Assembly: GCF_937863485.1 (NCBI RefSeq)
Contig: NZ_CALMFY010000005.1
Span: 1 to 64,000 of the forward strand
Direction: 5' to 3'
Length of the DNA: 64,000 nt
Source of the DNA: an uncultured Nostoc sp.
Lineage (GTDB): Bacteria; Cyanobacteriota; Cyanobacteriia; Cyanobacteriales; Nostocaceae
The notes under the pieces were generated by a model. The model searched no databases. It was not told the DNA's origin and saw only the letters and a list, made by a program, of their open reading frames with translations. How positions within the stretch are numbered: position 1 is the stretch's first letter; each line of letters starts with the position of its first letter. Both the position numbers and the translations under genes were made by a program. Positions 48,858 through 59,314 of the stretch are shown here, piece after piece.

Positions 48858-49732
48858 CAGTTAAATCAATCTTTACAATCTTCGCCTACTTTAGCTTCAA
48901 CGATCTCGCCTGTTCAATGGGATTAAATGGCATCGCAGTTTCTAAGGCTTTGAGTACTATACCTGATTTAATTACAGGTGAAAACAGTAAGAATTCCTTA
49001 AGTTGCATTCAATCTCATTCCACTTGGGTGATAACCCTCAGTCTGTCATGGTTTTTATCTTAACCTAACCCGATTGAGAGTTAAGGGTCAAGGGTCAATA
49101 ATTCAATATTTATAACAATTGCTTTAAATCCCGGAATATTTCAATTTAAGTAAGTTTACAGTGTTAATTATTGTGCTTTATAAACACAATAGAGTATGTA
49201 AAGTTCAGTGCCAATTCAGCCCAGCAGTGTTGGTTTTTTATAAAAATACAGATGAAGTTACTTTCAATCAAGGTTATCAGTAATAAGGCTTTGAAAGTAC
49301 AAGTTTAATGTTGAATTTGTTTTCATCCACTTGATTTTTTAAATTGTCGATTAATTATATGTAATAGATAAACAGACCATAAGAGATTATGGTATTCTGT
49401 TATAAACTTTTACATAAATATCCAAAACAAATTCAGACATTTGTGGTTTGATTTTGCAGGGGTTTTTGCATCATACCTTATCCCTGAAACTACTACAGTT
49501 CGGTGTTAAAAAGCCGTCCTTATAAAATGTCTAAAGCTCTTGATTAACAGTAAATACGAATTACGTTAGTAAGTTTGGGAACGTCATTAAAAATTATGCG
49601 TTCCCCCAGCGTCTCGTAGAGAAGCGGAATTAGGAACATTTACAACTCATGTCTTGCACCATTATCAATATTTGTAGAGTGAGTAGCACTTACAACTTAA
49701 AAATTGTGGCTTGAGCGAACAGAAAGAAGTTT

Positions 49733-49841
49733 GACTTTTCACAGTATGTGAATTCATATCATTTTGAGGGTTTCCCAAGCCCTAATTTTTCCGTTAGCTA
49801 TTTTCATCAACTCAGGGCTTGAGGACTTCTTGTGAAAAGTC
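49733..49841. mobile_element. MITE-like element with 10-bp TIR GACTTTTCAC/GTGAAAAGTC and ~10-bp flanking direct repeat AGAAAGAAGT
   Basis: Direct reading; AGAAAGAAGT at 49721-49730 and 49842-49851. Confidence 0.75.
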
Positions 49842-49937
49842 AGAAAGAAGTGTCTGAGCTACAAAAAGTGTTTTAAATGAACTGGTGCAAGATGTTAGAC
49901 AACAAAAACTAAATGACTGAAAAGCAGTTTATAAATC

Positions 49938-52337
49938 ATGAAACCATCACGCAACTTTTTTGCTCATAAATTGCATCAATACCGTTTTTTATTAGCAGCA
50001 GCAATTTCTTTAGGAGGGTCATTTACACTAGTAATGCCTTCTCTAGCAGATGGTACAACTGCTGGTACTGTTATCGACAACACCGCAACTGCTGAATATA
50101 ATTACGTGAATAATTTGGGAGTAAATGTTCTTAATAAAACTACTTCCAATACTGTAACAATTACTGTAGCAGAGATAGCAGGAATTATGGTGACTTCTCA
50201 AGGCATGACAGATACAACAGGTGGTAGTGTTGTTTCTAATGATTTGCTGTACTACGATTTTTTGATTACTAATGTGGGGAATGATCCCACCCGTTTCTTT
50301 ATTCCAGGTAAAGCTACTATTACAGGGCCAGCAACAGCTGGCACAATTACCGCAGATTTAGATGGCAACGGTACATTTGAAACTACTATTCCCAACGCTG
50401 GTTTTACCACTGGTTCCATTCCTGTTAGTGGATTTGTCAAAGTGCGTGTTCCTGTCACAGTTAATTTGTTGGCAACGCCGGGTTCTAATATTTCAGTTTT
50501 ACTAGGTGATACAGGTCCTAACGATAACAGTAATACTACTCAAAACCAACCTGATAGTCCTGATGGCTCAAATGCTACGGAAGTCCGCACCGTTGATAAT
50601 TTAGATACAACAGCAGGAGAAACGACAGGGGTACCTCTGAATGGAGAACGAGAAGCTAGCGCTATACAAACAACTATTATCGCTGCGACTCCACAGGCCT
50701 TTGCTAAAGTCTTAAAAGTTCGTTCTGGGTATTCAGATTCCAGTACACCCAACAATCTGAGTGATGATAAGTTGACCTACGATTTGAGTCTAAAAATTGA
50801 TTCCACAAGTCCCGCAGGTAGTACAGGATTAACTCCCACAAATTTGGTAGGTACGAATATTAATGTAGATGCGCTGATTGGTGCCAAAATTTTGGTATCT
50901 GATGCCATTCCCGTAAATACTCACTTAGCGAGTGTAGTTACCCCTCCTACAGGTTGGAGTGTTGTTTACACTGTGACGCCTACAGTAGTGACAGCAAACA
51001 ATGCCCTTTGGACTAGTATTGTACCCGTTGATTTAACATTGGTAACTCGTGTTGGATTTGTTAAATCTGGCACTCTCACTGCCGGGACAATAGTAAATGG
51101 ATTATCCTTCCAAGTGGTGACAAATGCAGTTCTGACTTCCACAGCCACGATTTCTAATATTGCTCAGAGCTTTGGTCAAACTCAAGGTGATACACTCAAT
51201 CAGCTAGTTTATGATGAGTCAGGCGACCAAAACCCTAGCAACTTTAATGATGATGGTACTGTTGGTTCAAATATTCCTAATAGTGGGGTAGCAAATGTTG
51301 CTAGTCAAGGGGCAGATAGCAGTAATAACAACACAGGTCAAGGGCCTGGAGGTGAAGTTAACACCTTCACGATGACTGCCCAAACTTCGATTTTGAATGG
51401 GCCGCATTTGCACCCTGACGCTGTGGGAGCGACTGATAATAATAATGATTTTTCAAACCAATCAGCGATCGTTCCACTCTATCTGCCGCCAGGATCTACC
51501 ATCGATCCTGGTGCTGTCAGCTTCTTCAATACTATACTAAACCCCAATCCAACCCTGTTAAGTAATGTCTTACTAGTACCAGTTACCCCAACCAATAATA
51601 GTGACCTACCATCAGGTACAACTGTAACGTTGACTTCTGGAGCCAGTGTTGCCACTTACACATACAATGGTACTGTCTTCACCTTGACTTCTGGCTTAGG
51701 AATTGTCCTACCAACCCTCAATAATCTCCCAGTTGATTACACCGTAACTGTAGATTTACCTGGAGGAACGCCTCTATCAACAGATACAGGTAAAGCTTTT
51801 CCTGTGACAATTCGAGCTTTTGTGGATAGCAATAATGATGGAGCGTTTAATTCTGGAGAATCTTACAATAATACTATTGACCAAGTTTACACAGGTTTCT
51901 TGAAACTTGTGAAAGAATCTCGAATTATACAAGGAAGTGGATCTGCTGTTGCTACTAATGATAGCACTTTTAGCACAACACCGAAAAAGCCTGGTGTAGG
52001 CAACATTATTGAGTATCGGATTACTTACACCAATATTTCATCAGTTCCCATCGGCTCAAATAACGCTACTATAAGTGCAACTGGAATCATTATTACTGAA
52101 AATGGTAATTCCACTAATAATAACTGGGCGAAAGACAATGATGGTAATGGAACTGTGGATACCAGTCATGTGTTTAATACTGCAATTGATCCTGCCGGAA
52201 TTGTAACTTATCTAAATTTAGGAGCAGCAGTAACGGATGCGATTGGCGTTAATATCACCATTTATCTAGACACAATTCCTGGGCCACTTCAACCTGGACA
52301 GTCTGGAACATTTAGTTTCCAACGTAAGGTCAACTAA
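49938..52337 (+). CDS. Large secreted beta-rich surface protein (DUF11/cell-surface type)
   Basis: Signal peptide followed by Thr/Val/Asn-rich repeats; NIIEYRITYTN, GTFETTIPNAG; EF-hand-like DSNNDGAFNSGE. Confidence 0.75.
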   Translation: MKPSRNFFAHKLHQYRFLLAAAISLGGSFTLVMPSLADGTTAGTVIDNTATAEYNYVNNLGVNVLNKTTSNTVTITVAEIAGIMVTSQGMTDTTGGSVVSNDLLYYDFLITNVGNDPTRFFIPGKATITGPATAGTITADLDGNGTFETTIPNAGFTTGSIPVSGFVKVRVPVTVNLLATPGSNISVLLGDTGPNDNSNTTQNQPDSPDGSNATEVRTVDNLDTTAGETTGVPLNGEREASAIQTTIIAATPQAFAKVLKVRSGYSDSSTPNNLSDDKLTYDLSLKIDSTSPAGSTGLTPTNLVGTNINVDALIGAKILVSDAIPVNTHLASVVTPPTGWSVVYTVTPTVVTANNALWTSIVPVDLTLVTRVGFVKSGTLTAGTIVNGLSFQVVTNAVLTSTATISNIAQSFGQTQGDTLNQLVYDESGDQNPSNFNDDGTVGSNIPNSGVANVASQGADSSNNNTGQGPGGEVNTFTMTAQTSILNGPHLHPDAVGATDNNNDFSNQSAIVPLYLPPGSTIDPGAVSFFNTILNPNPTLLSNVLLVPVTPTNNSDLPSGTTVTLTSGASVATYTYNGTVFTLTSGLGIVLPTLNNLPVDYTVTVDLPGGTPLSTDTGKAFPVTIRAFVDSNNDGAFNSGESYNNTIDQVYTGFLKLVKESRIIQGSGSAVATNDSTFSTTPKKPGVGNIIEYRITYTNISSVPIGSNNATISATGIIITENGNSTNNNWAKDNDGNGTVDTSHVFNTAIDPAGIVTYLNLGAAVTDAIGVNITIYLDTIPGPLQPGQSGTFSFQRKVN

Positions 52338-53012
52338 GTTATCTGATATCTAGAGTTAGGAGTTAAGAGTTATTATTTTCTTCCTTGACTCTTCCACTCC
52401 TCCACGGTTCGGTTAAAGGGAAAAGAGTAATTTTAAACCTTTACCTTTTTACCAATTGAGAGGATAGGTCAAGAGTGCTTATCTGAAATGTATTGAGAGT
52501 CAAACTCGCAATAAAAACTATGGGTTTTCTTCAAATAAAACATATCTTCAGAAATTAATTATACTTTACCCAAAATTTTTTTAGAGATGTTGCAATGCAA
52601 CGTATCTACATTCTTTCTTGAAGATGTATAAAGAATTTTATACCCCTACTTATACAAGTAGCTAAAGTTTCACTGGGGTTGAAATACCCTTATATAACTA
52701 TTTGAAACTTTGAGTTTTTAATTCTTTAATTGGTTCTTGATGAACTTTTTTGGATAGTGAACAACAGCTATATTAAAATGTAGGGTGCGTTCCGGCAAGC
52801 CGAAAGCACTAATATCAGTTTCATTCGGGCTTTCAATTCCCTATGTAACTCTCTTGAGTTTAGAGTTTTGAATTGTTAATCATCCATCTCTCCTCGTGTA
52901 AAAGATATTTTTAAGCACATAAATAAACTTCCGTGTTCGCTTATCTACATAACTGTTTTCAATTAGATAATATTGGGGCTAACTTTGGAGAAGATGCTAT
53001 TTCCTCCTGATT

Positions 53013-54851
53013 ATGCAAATCTGCCAAAATCCCAATTGCTCAAATCCATTCAACTCTGATGGCAATAGATTTTGCGTGAGTTGCGGACAAAGCAACTTTG
53101 GCAAACTTCTGAGAAACCGTTACCGCGTATTGAGACTCTTAGGTGAAGGTGGGTTTAGCAGAACCTATGCAACAGAAGATGTAGATAGACTAAATGCGCC
53201 TTGTGTCATCAAGCAATTTTTCCCACAATTTCAGGGAACAGGACAACGCACCAAAGCAGCGGAATTTTTCAAAGAAGAAGCTTTTCGGTTGTATGAACTG
53301 GGAGAAAATCATACGCAAATTCCCAGATTACTAGCTTATTTTGAACAAGGTACTAGCTTGTATCTCGTACAAGAATTTATTCAAGGAAAAACTCTCTTAC
53401 AAGAAGTTCAGCAAAAAACCTATGGTGAAAAACAAATTTGGGAACTTTTAACTGATTTATTGCCAGTTCTGGAATTCGTTCATACCCATAATGTTATTCA
53501 TCGGGATATAAAACCAGAAAATATTATCCGCCGTGCAAGTGATGAAAAACCCGTATTAATTGACTTTGGTGGTGCTAAACAGCTAACACAAACCAGTTTA
53601 GGAAGACAAGCTACAGTAATCTATACCCTTGGTTATGCCCCAACAGAACAAATGGCTGGATTTGCTTGTCACGCCAGTGATTTGTATGCTTTGGGTGTAA
53701 CTTGCGTGCGTCTTTTAACTCGATGTTTGCCTTTACAGGATGCTTCTGGACAGATTAATGACCCTATTTATGATGCTATGAATGCTAAGTGGTTGTGGCG
53801 TCAACGGTTACAAGAAAAAGGTATTACTATCAGCGACGACTTAGGGAAAATTTTAGATAAATTACTAAAACATCTACCGAGCGAAAGATATCAAACAGCA
53901 GTTGAAGTTCTCAATGATTTAAAGTTTACAACATCGAACATTGAACCTGTTGCCCTAAAAATTGTTTCGATGTCCCAATCTATATTACCGCTGCTACCGC
54001 AAAAAGTAATAATACCATTACTCTCCTTAGAAAGCTTTGAATTTGATGTAGTGACAGTAGACACAGGTGGTAGAGAAGTAAACCGCGTGAACAGCAATGC
54101 AAACTTCTTTGCTGAAAAATTGGGTAAGTCTGTCACATTAGAAATGGTATCAATTCCTGGTGGTACTTACATGATGGGTTCACCAGAGTTTGAAGGGGAT
54201 GCTGACGAACGTCCTCAACACGAAGTTAGCGTCGAACCATTTTTTATGGGGAAATTTCCTGTAACTCAAGCACAGTGGAGAGTAGTAGCAGCTTTACCCA
54301 AAGTCAAACAAGCTTTAAATCCCCATCCATCGAAATTCAAAGGTCTAGATAGACCAGTGGAAAATGTATCTTGGTATGAGGCTGTAGAATTCTGTCTCAG
54401 ACTATCAGAAAAAACCGGACACGACTATCGTTTACCGAGTGAAGCTGAATGGGAATATGCTTGTCGGGCTGGAACTACAACATCCTTCCATTTTGGTGAA
54501 ACGATTACCTCTGAGTTAGTCAGTTGTGCTATCGAACCAAAAAGCAAATTCCGTAAAGAAACAACAAACGTCGGTAGTTTTGAAGTAGCTAACGCCTTTG
54601 GATTGTACGATATGCACGGGCTAGTTTGGGAATGGTGCGCTGATTCTTGGCACAACAATTATAACGACGCACCCTTAGATGGAACAGCTTGGGAAGTTAA
54701 CGGTGATATTAATCGCCGAGTCTTACGCGGTGGTTCTTGGAGTTTCAATGCAGAACTTTGTCGCAGCGCCAGTCGTAGCTGGAATGAGTCAGACGGTGGA
54801 CTGAGGGTTTGTGGTTTTAGAGTAGTATTTTCTGTAGAGGAGATTATTTAG
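53013..54851 (+). CDS. Ser/Thr protein kinase with N-terminal zinc ribbon and C-terminal FGE/SUMF1 (C-type-lectin-fold) domain
   Basis: CQNPNCSNPFNSDGNRFCVSCG; LLGEGGFSRTYATED, VIHRDIKPENII, IDFGGAKQL; ETPGGTYMMGSPE-like MVSIPGGTYMMGSPEFEGDADERPQHEV; RVLRGGSWSFNAELCRSASR...GFRVVF. Confidence 0.92.
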   Translation: MQICQNPNCSNPFNSDGNRFCVSCGQSNFGKLLRNRYRVLRLLGEGGFSRTYATEDVDRLNAPCVIKQFFPQFQGTGQRTKAAEFFKEEAFRLYELGENHTQIPRLLAYFEQGTSLYLVQEFIQGKTLLQEVQQKTYGEKQIWELLTDLLPVLEFVHTHNVIHRDIKPENIIRRASDEKPVLIDFGGAKQLTQTSLGRQATVIYTLGYAPTEQMAGFACHASDLYALGVTCVRLLTRCLPLQDASGQINDPIYDAMNAKWLWRQRLQEKGITISDDLGKILDKLLKHLPSERYQTAVEVLNDLKFTTSNIEPVALKIVSMSQSILPLLPQKVIIPLLSLESFEFDVVTVDTGGREVNRVNSNANFFAEKLGKSVTLEMVSIPGGTYMMGSPEFEGDADERPQHEVSVEPFFMGKFPVTQAQWRVVAALPKVKQALNPHPSKFKGLDRPVENVSWYEAVEFCLRLSEKTGHDYRLPSEAEWEYACRAGTTTSFHFGETITSELVSCAIEPKSKFRKETTNVGSFEVANAFGLYDMHGLVWEWCADSWHNNYNDAPLDGTAWEVNGDINRRVLRGGSWSFNAELCRSASRSWNESDGGLRVCGFRVVFSVEEII

Positions 54852-54875
54852 TAATTTAATTTAGAGGTTGTAGAA

Positions 54876-55340
54876 ATGATGAAGGAAAGAATTGAGAAAG
54901 GTGACATAGTATTTATAAATAAAAGTGGAAAATATTATCAACAAGTGGGTGAAGTTAGTGAGGTTGATTACAATATTTTCTTTGTCAAAATAGTGATGGT
55001 AAAGTTAGGTGATCAAGAAGAAACATTTGAAGAAAAAGATTTACAATTAAAAACTAAAAAGCCAAAGATTGAAGAAGTAATTGCATCAATAGATAAAATT
55101 ATAGAACAAGTTGATCAGATTCCCAACTTGCCGACAAGAGAGAAAGTAGAGTTACCCAACCGTCTGAAATATCTTAAATTAGATATTCCTAAACTAGATA
55201 AGCAGTTGATTCAAAAAAACTTTGACAGTATAGAAAAAATCTTCACAACAGCAAGAGAAGCAGACTCATCAGCAAACTTTTGGCAGGAAATAGATCCTAA
55301 TTTGCAGAAAATAAGCTGGTGGATTAGAACAAGCCTATGA
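54876..55340 (+). CDS. Hypothetical protein downstream of kinase-FGE gene
   Basis: 154-aa ORF, same strand, 25-bp gap. Confidence 0.6.
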   Translation: MMKERIEKGDIVFINKSGKYYQQVGEVSEVDYNIFFVKIVMVKLGDQEETFEEKDLQLKTKKPKIEEVIASIDKIIEQVDQIPNLPTREKVELPNRLKYLKLDIPKLDKQLIQKNFDSIEKIFTTAREADSSANFWQEIDPNLQKISWWIRTSL

Positions 55341-55699
55341 ATCAACAAGTAAGTCCGGTGAGAGTAAATTCAACTATGTCTTTTGCAAGAGTCAATGCGT
55401 TTCTTGGTGTCAACGTAATATGAAAACCATATACAATCCAATCCGCTTGGGTTAAGGCTAAAACTCTTTGTCAAAGTCAATTTTTTAAACGTAGATGCGA
55501 ATGCAATAGTGTATTGTAGAGTTGCGGCTGACCGCAGGATAACGCATTTGTATAGCGTCTCCCTGAGAAGAAAGAAACAAAGAAATACTTATACGAATTC
55601 TTTGTGAAACTGCACAAAATCAGGCTTGGTAAGACTTTGGGCAAAATCCCCTTGTTCTATGCAACCTTATAGGTAATCGCTGTTAACTGTATTGATACA

Positions 55700-55880
55700 A
55701 AATCGTGCTAAGGGAGAAGACTCGCTCTAAGCGTACCCCTACCGGGAAGCAAGCTACGCGTAGCGTCTCTAAGAGTTGCCATGCCGCAGGCTTTACGCTG
55801 CGCTATGCGCGGTATCGTCTCCCCTTCTCCCAAAGGGAGAGTAGCGCCTGCCGATGCCCAAAGGGCTGTATGGAGAAGAC
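55700..55880. repeat. Mosaic extragenic repeats, second cluster
   Basis: Shares GCGCTATGCGCGG.ATCGTCTCCCCTTCTCCCAAAGGGAGA with 5060-5105. Confidence 0.8.
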
Positions 55881-56446
55881 TGCGCTACCTCCCCTTTGCA
55901 GTTCGTTTCTCATATAGTTTGGTGCATCTTCATACAGAATTGGTATAACCAAAAAAATAACATGAGCGTCTAACGCACCGCCATAGAACATGGTGCATTA
56001 CGGCTTTAACCTAATGCACCTTACTTAAGATTTACTTTCTAAATAGCTTTTAAGACAGTGCTTTGCTTCTTAACCTAATCTTAGCAATAATTAGAGGAAA
56101 AATTTATATTTTACCGCATCATCATTGTTAGGTTTAAGGCTAAATAATTGACATTGGACATAATTAAACGTAACTATATTTTTTTCGTTTTTTATGTTTA
56201 ATGTCTTATACCTTATACTTTTTCCTTCATCCTCAGCAAGGATATTTATTTTTACCCACTTATCTAACTTTGTATTGATAACTGTATGATTAGAATTTTG
56301 TTATCAACTTGATAATTAATTCATATCAAATTATCAAAAGTATTTTTTATCTTTTAAGACCAGCTTATTATCGGTAATCCCTAAGTTTTTAGATTAATAA
56401 AGAGCGTTTTTTTAGATAGAATAAACTACGAAGATAAGGAGTATCT

Positions 56447-57121
56447 ATGCGTTTTTCTCAATTTGCAGGGATTCTTGGTTGTACTACAGCAGCTTTTATA
56501 TCAATTACACCCATACAGGTAGAAGCTGCAACTTTTAAAGTGATATCTGGAGTCACCAGCATTGATCATGATCACGAGGAGATTCTTAAAAGTATCGGGC
56601 TACTCATAACAGACACTAATAATACAGTTGCACCAATTCCCAGCAATTATTTAGTTGGCTTCAATATCGACCCAGCCACCAACTTCACGTTTAGTGACGA
56701 GGGCGGTTTTACTCCGCTCTCAGGTACAATCGAGGGTACTGGTACTGTTACCTTCAATGATCAAATTACTGTTGGTGACTTATCAATTGGTCTGGCTCCG
56801 GGACGTACTGTCACAGGTGGCAGCGGATTTGTTTTAAGAGATACATTTTCTTTAAATACAATTTTGTTTGATTTGAGTATTACAGAACCTGTGGCATTTG
56901 ATGGTCAAAATTTAACCATCCCTGATGTTAAATTGTTGGTTTCTCCAGAGTTTGCTAATATATTGCAAAAACCTGAATTGACAGGTTTGTTTGCTGGAAC
57001 TGCACGAATTGACGCTGAAGTTGCTGCCGTACCCGAACCTGACAGTGTACTAGCAGTTTTGGCAGCAGGTGCGGCTCTGTTGGCAACTAGATTTTATACT
57101 CAAAAAATTAAATGCACTTGA
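56447..57121 (+). CDS. PEP-CTERM-type exported protein
   Basis: N-term signal, C-term AAVPEPDSVLAVLAAGAALLATRFYTQKIK. Confidence 0.75.
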   Translation: MRFSQFAGILGCTTAAFISITPIQVEAATFKVISGVTSIDHDHEEILKSIGLLITDTNNTVAPIPSNYLVGFNIDPATNFTFSDEGGFTPLSGTIEGTGTVTFNDQITVGDLSIGLAPGRTVTGGSGFVLRDTFSLNTILFDLSITEPVAFDGQNLTIPDVKLLVSPEFANILQKPELTGLFAGTARIDAEVAAVPEPDSVLAVLAAGAALLATRFYTQKIKCT

Positions 57122-58679
57122 TATCTTGAAGCATTTCTAAATGTTTACTAACAGGTGCAAGGGTATTCGCAGCAATCATCCCACTAGCGGCGACTGCTGG
57201 TAAACCAATGCCGGGAAATGTCGAGTCGCCACAGCACATCAGTCCTGGTAAAGGTGTGCTGGGGCCAGGAAACATACCAGATCCAGCCGGAATTGCTGGG
57301 CCGTAGGAACCTTGGTGACGACGGAGATAACGCTCGTGGGTTAGAGGTGTACCAACAAGTGTGACTTCGCAACGAGAGCGAATATCTGGAATGATCCGCT
57401 GTAGCGCTTGCCACATTATTTCTGCACGCGATCGCTTTTGTTCGGCGTATTCTTGGTTCCTTCTATCCATTCCCTGCCACAAAGCATATGGCTCATTACC
57501 AGGAGTATACACATGAATCACATGCTTACCTGCTGGTGCTAGGGATGGATCGAGAGTTGAAGGGATTGATATCACCACAACATTCTGAGGTGCTGTAACG
57601 CCCAATTCCCAGTTATTGACTACGATGTAATGACACCGCAAATCTGACTGTAATCCTTGAGCATCAATACCTAAATGTAGATGCATGAAGCTATCACACT
57701 CAGGTGTAGCTTGTCGTTTGCTGCGGTACTGTTTAGATATTGCCTTTTCTGGTAGCAACTTCAGGGTATCCCAAACCGATGCATTAGAAATCACTGCCCG
57801 CCGCGCCCGAATTTCTTGGCGATCGCGCAGACGCACACCCACCGCGCGATTACCTTCTACAAGCACTTGCTCCACATGAGCGCCCAGCATCAGCTTCCCA
57901 CCGTGACGCTCCAATCCTTGTACAAGGGTGTCAACTAAAGCACCACTACCACCAATCGGATATTCAAGTACTGCGTCTGGTCGATACCAGTCGGCAAACA
58001 TAAATGCTACCTCTGCGGCGCTAGTACCATCTGCTGGAAGTCCAGAAAGTAGAAAACACAGCAAATTGAGCCAATTTCGCGTAAACGAGTCTTTAACAAC
58101 AGCATCCATAATCCGGCTGAAGGGGCCCGTCAGCTTGATGATATTCGCCACATTTTTTGTCAGAGATGGAACAAACGGGCCCACAGTTCTAGCTGCACCA
58201 AAATCAAAGCGTAATGCGGCTGGTGGTATAGAAGTTGCTGCATTGGCAAATGGTTCCATAACACGCTGGAGTTGCTGCCATTCGGCTACAGCATTATCAC
58301 CACGGAATTTCATCAGCACTTCACAAAATTGCTCGGCACCAACCCCCGTGTCAAAATCACCTTCTGGCAGACAACAACCCCAAGTATCGTAGGTTACGCA
58401 TGGTAATTCAGAGCCAATTGCATCTAGCACTTGTCGCAAAGGGTTCGCAGAGGGGCTGTAAGACAGTCCAGAGTAGAGGGACGGGCCCGAGTCAAATTTG
58501 AAACCATTGCGCTCAAAAGCATGGGCAGCGCCTCCAGCAATAGAGTGGCTTTCGCAGACTATTACATCAAAGCCATACCGTGCCAAAAGAGCAGCACAAC
58601 TCAAACCGCCAATACCGCTACCAATGACAACTATATCTGTGTTTTGCATATCCCTTATGTTGGCAACGATGGTTTTCAA
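57108..58679 (-). CDS. FAD-dependent phytoene desaturase/carotenoid isomerase-family oxidoreductase
   Basis: DIVVIGSGIGGLSCAALLARYGFDVIVCESHSIAGGAAHAF; GLMCCGDSTFPGIGLPAVAASGMIAANTL. Confidence 0.85.
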   Translation of the reverse strand: MKTIVANIRDMQNTDIVVIGSGIGGLSCAALLARYGFDVIVCESHSIAGGAAHAFERNGFKFDSGPSLYSGLSYSPSANPLRQVLDAIGSELPCVTYDTWGCCLPEGDFDTGVGAEQFCEVLMKFRGDNAVAEWQQLQRVMEPFANAATSIPPAALRFDFGAARTVGPFVPSLTKNVANIIKLTGPFSRIMDAVVKDSFTRNWLNLLCFLLSGLPADGTSAAEVAFMFADWYRPDAVLEYPIGGSGALVDTLVQGLERHGGKLMLGAHVEQVLVEGNRAVGVRLRDRQEIRARRAVISNASVWDTLKLLPEKAISKQYRSKRQATPECDSFMHLHLGIDAQGLQSDLRCHYIVVNNWELGVTAPQNVVVISIPSTLDPSLAPAGKHVIHVYTPGNEPYALWQGMDRRNQEYAEQKRSRAEIMWQALQRIIPDIRSRCEVTLVGTPLTHERYLRRHQGSYGPAIPAGSGMFPGPSTPLPGLMCCGDSTFPGIGLPAVAASGMIAANTLAPVSKHLEMLQDIKCI

Positions 58680-58817
58680 GGTATGCTAACTGATCCAGAG
58701 TTAGCGCGTCTCAAACCCTATTCACAGAAGGATTCTAGCACAAGGGAAGAGTTTGCCAGAGCCGCCACCAACACAGAAACCATGTACTAATCATTTATTT
58801 ATAGAATAAATTTTAAG

Positions 58818-59066
58818 ATAGCAATCCTAAATCATCTGTAAAAATCTTCTCTTTCTACACTTTGCGCCCTACCCTGCGGGAAGCCGCTCCGCGTCTATGC
58901 GTTCTTTGCGGTAGCCTGCGGCAAGCCCTCCGGGTGACGCTCCTACGTCGCTACCGCTGCGCTAACAGCAGTCGCTCATGGGGGAAACCCCCAAGACCGC
59001 GCTGCTTCACCGCTTTGCGTCTACGTTAAACGAAATAATTTTTACAACTCAGATCGGATTGCTATA
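58818..59066. repeat. Element bounded by ATAGCAATCCT...GGATTGCTATA ends with inserted GC-rich mosaic repeats
   Basis: Ends match the 12274-12363 element; interior differs. Confidence 0.6.
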
Positions 59067-59314
59067 GAGTAGCCACGGCTTTTTGCGGTTTTGTGCAACT
59101 GATATTACCACGGAACAAAGTCCTAAGTCTGAAGATTAAAGACTTGATTCAGACAAACTGATGAGAAACTTAAACTAGTAACTGAGTTTACCCAAGTCAA
59201 AGCAAAACTTTTGACTATTTACTACTCTCAGATTTATCCGTACTATTTTACTTAGGACGGGCTAAACCGTAGCTATCCGCTAACACGACTCAGCACTCAG
59301 ATGGAGAGAGGAAT

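Noticed and set aside
53013-55340. Complete diversity-generating retroelement
   Set aside because: No reverse transcriptase, Avd-like gene or template repeat could be seen; only the target-like domain is present.
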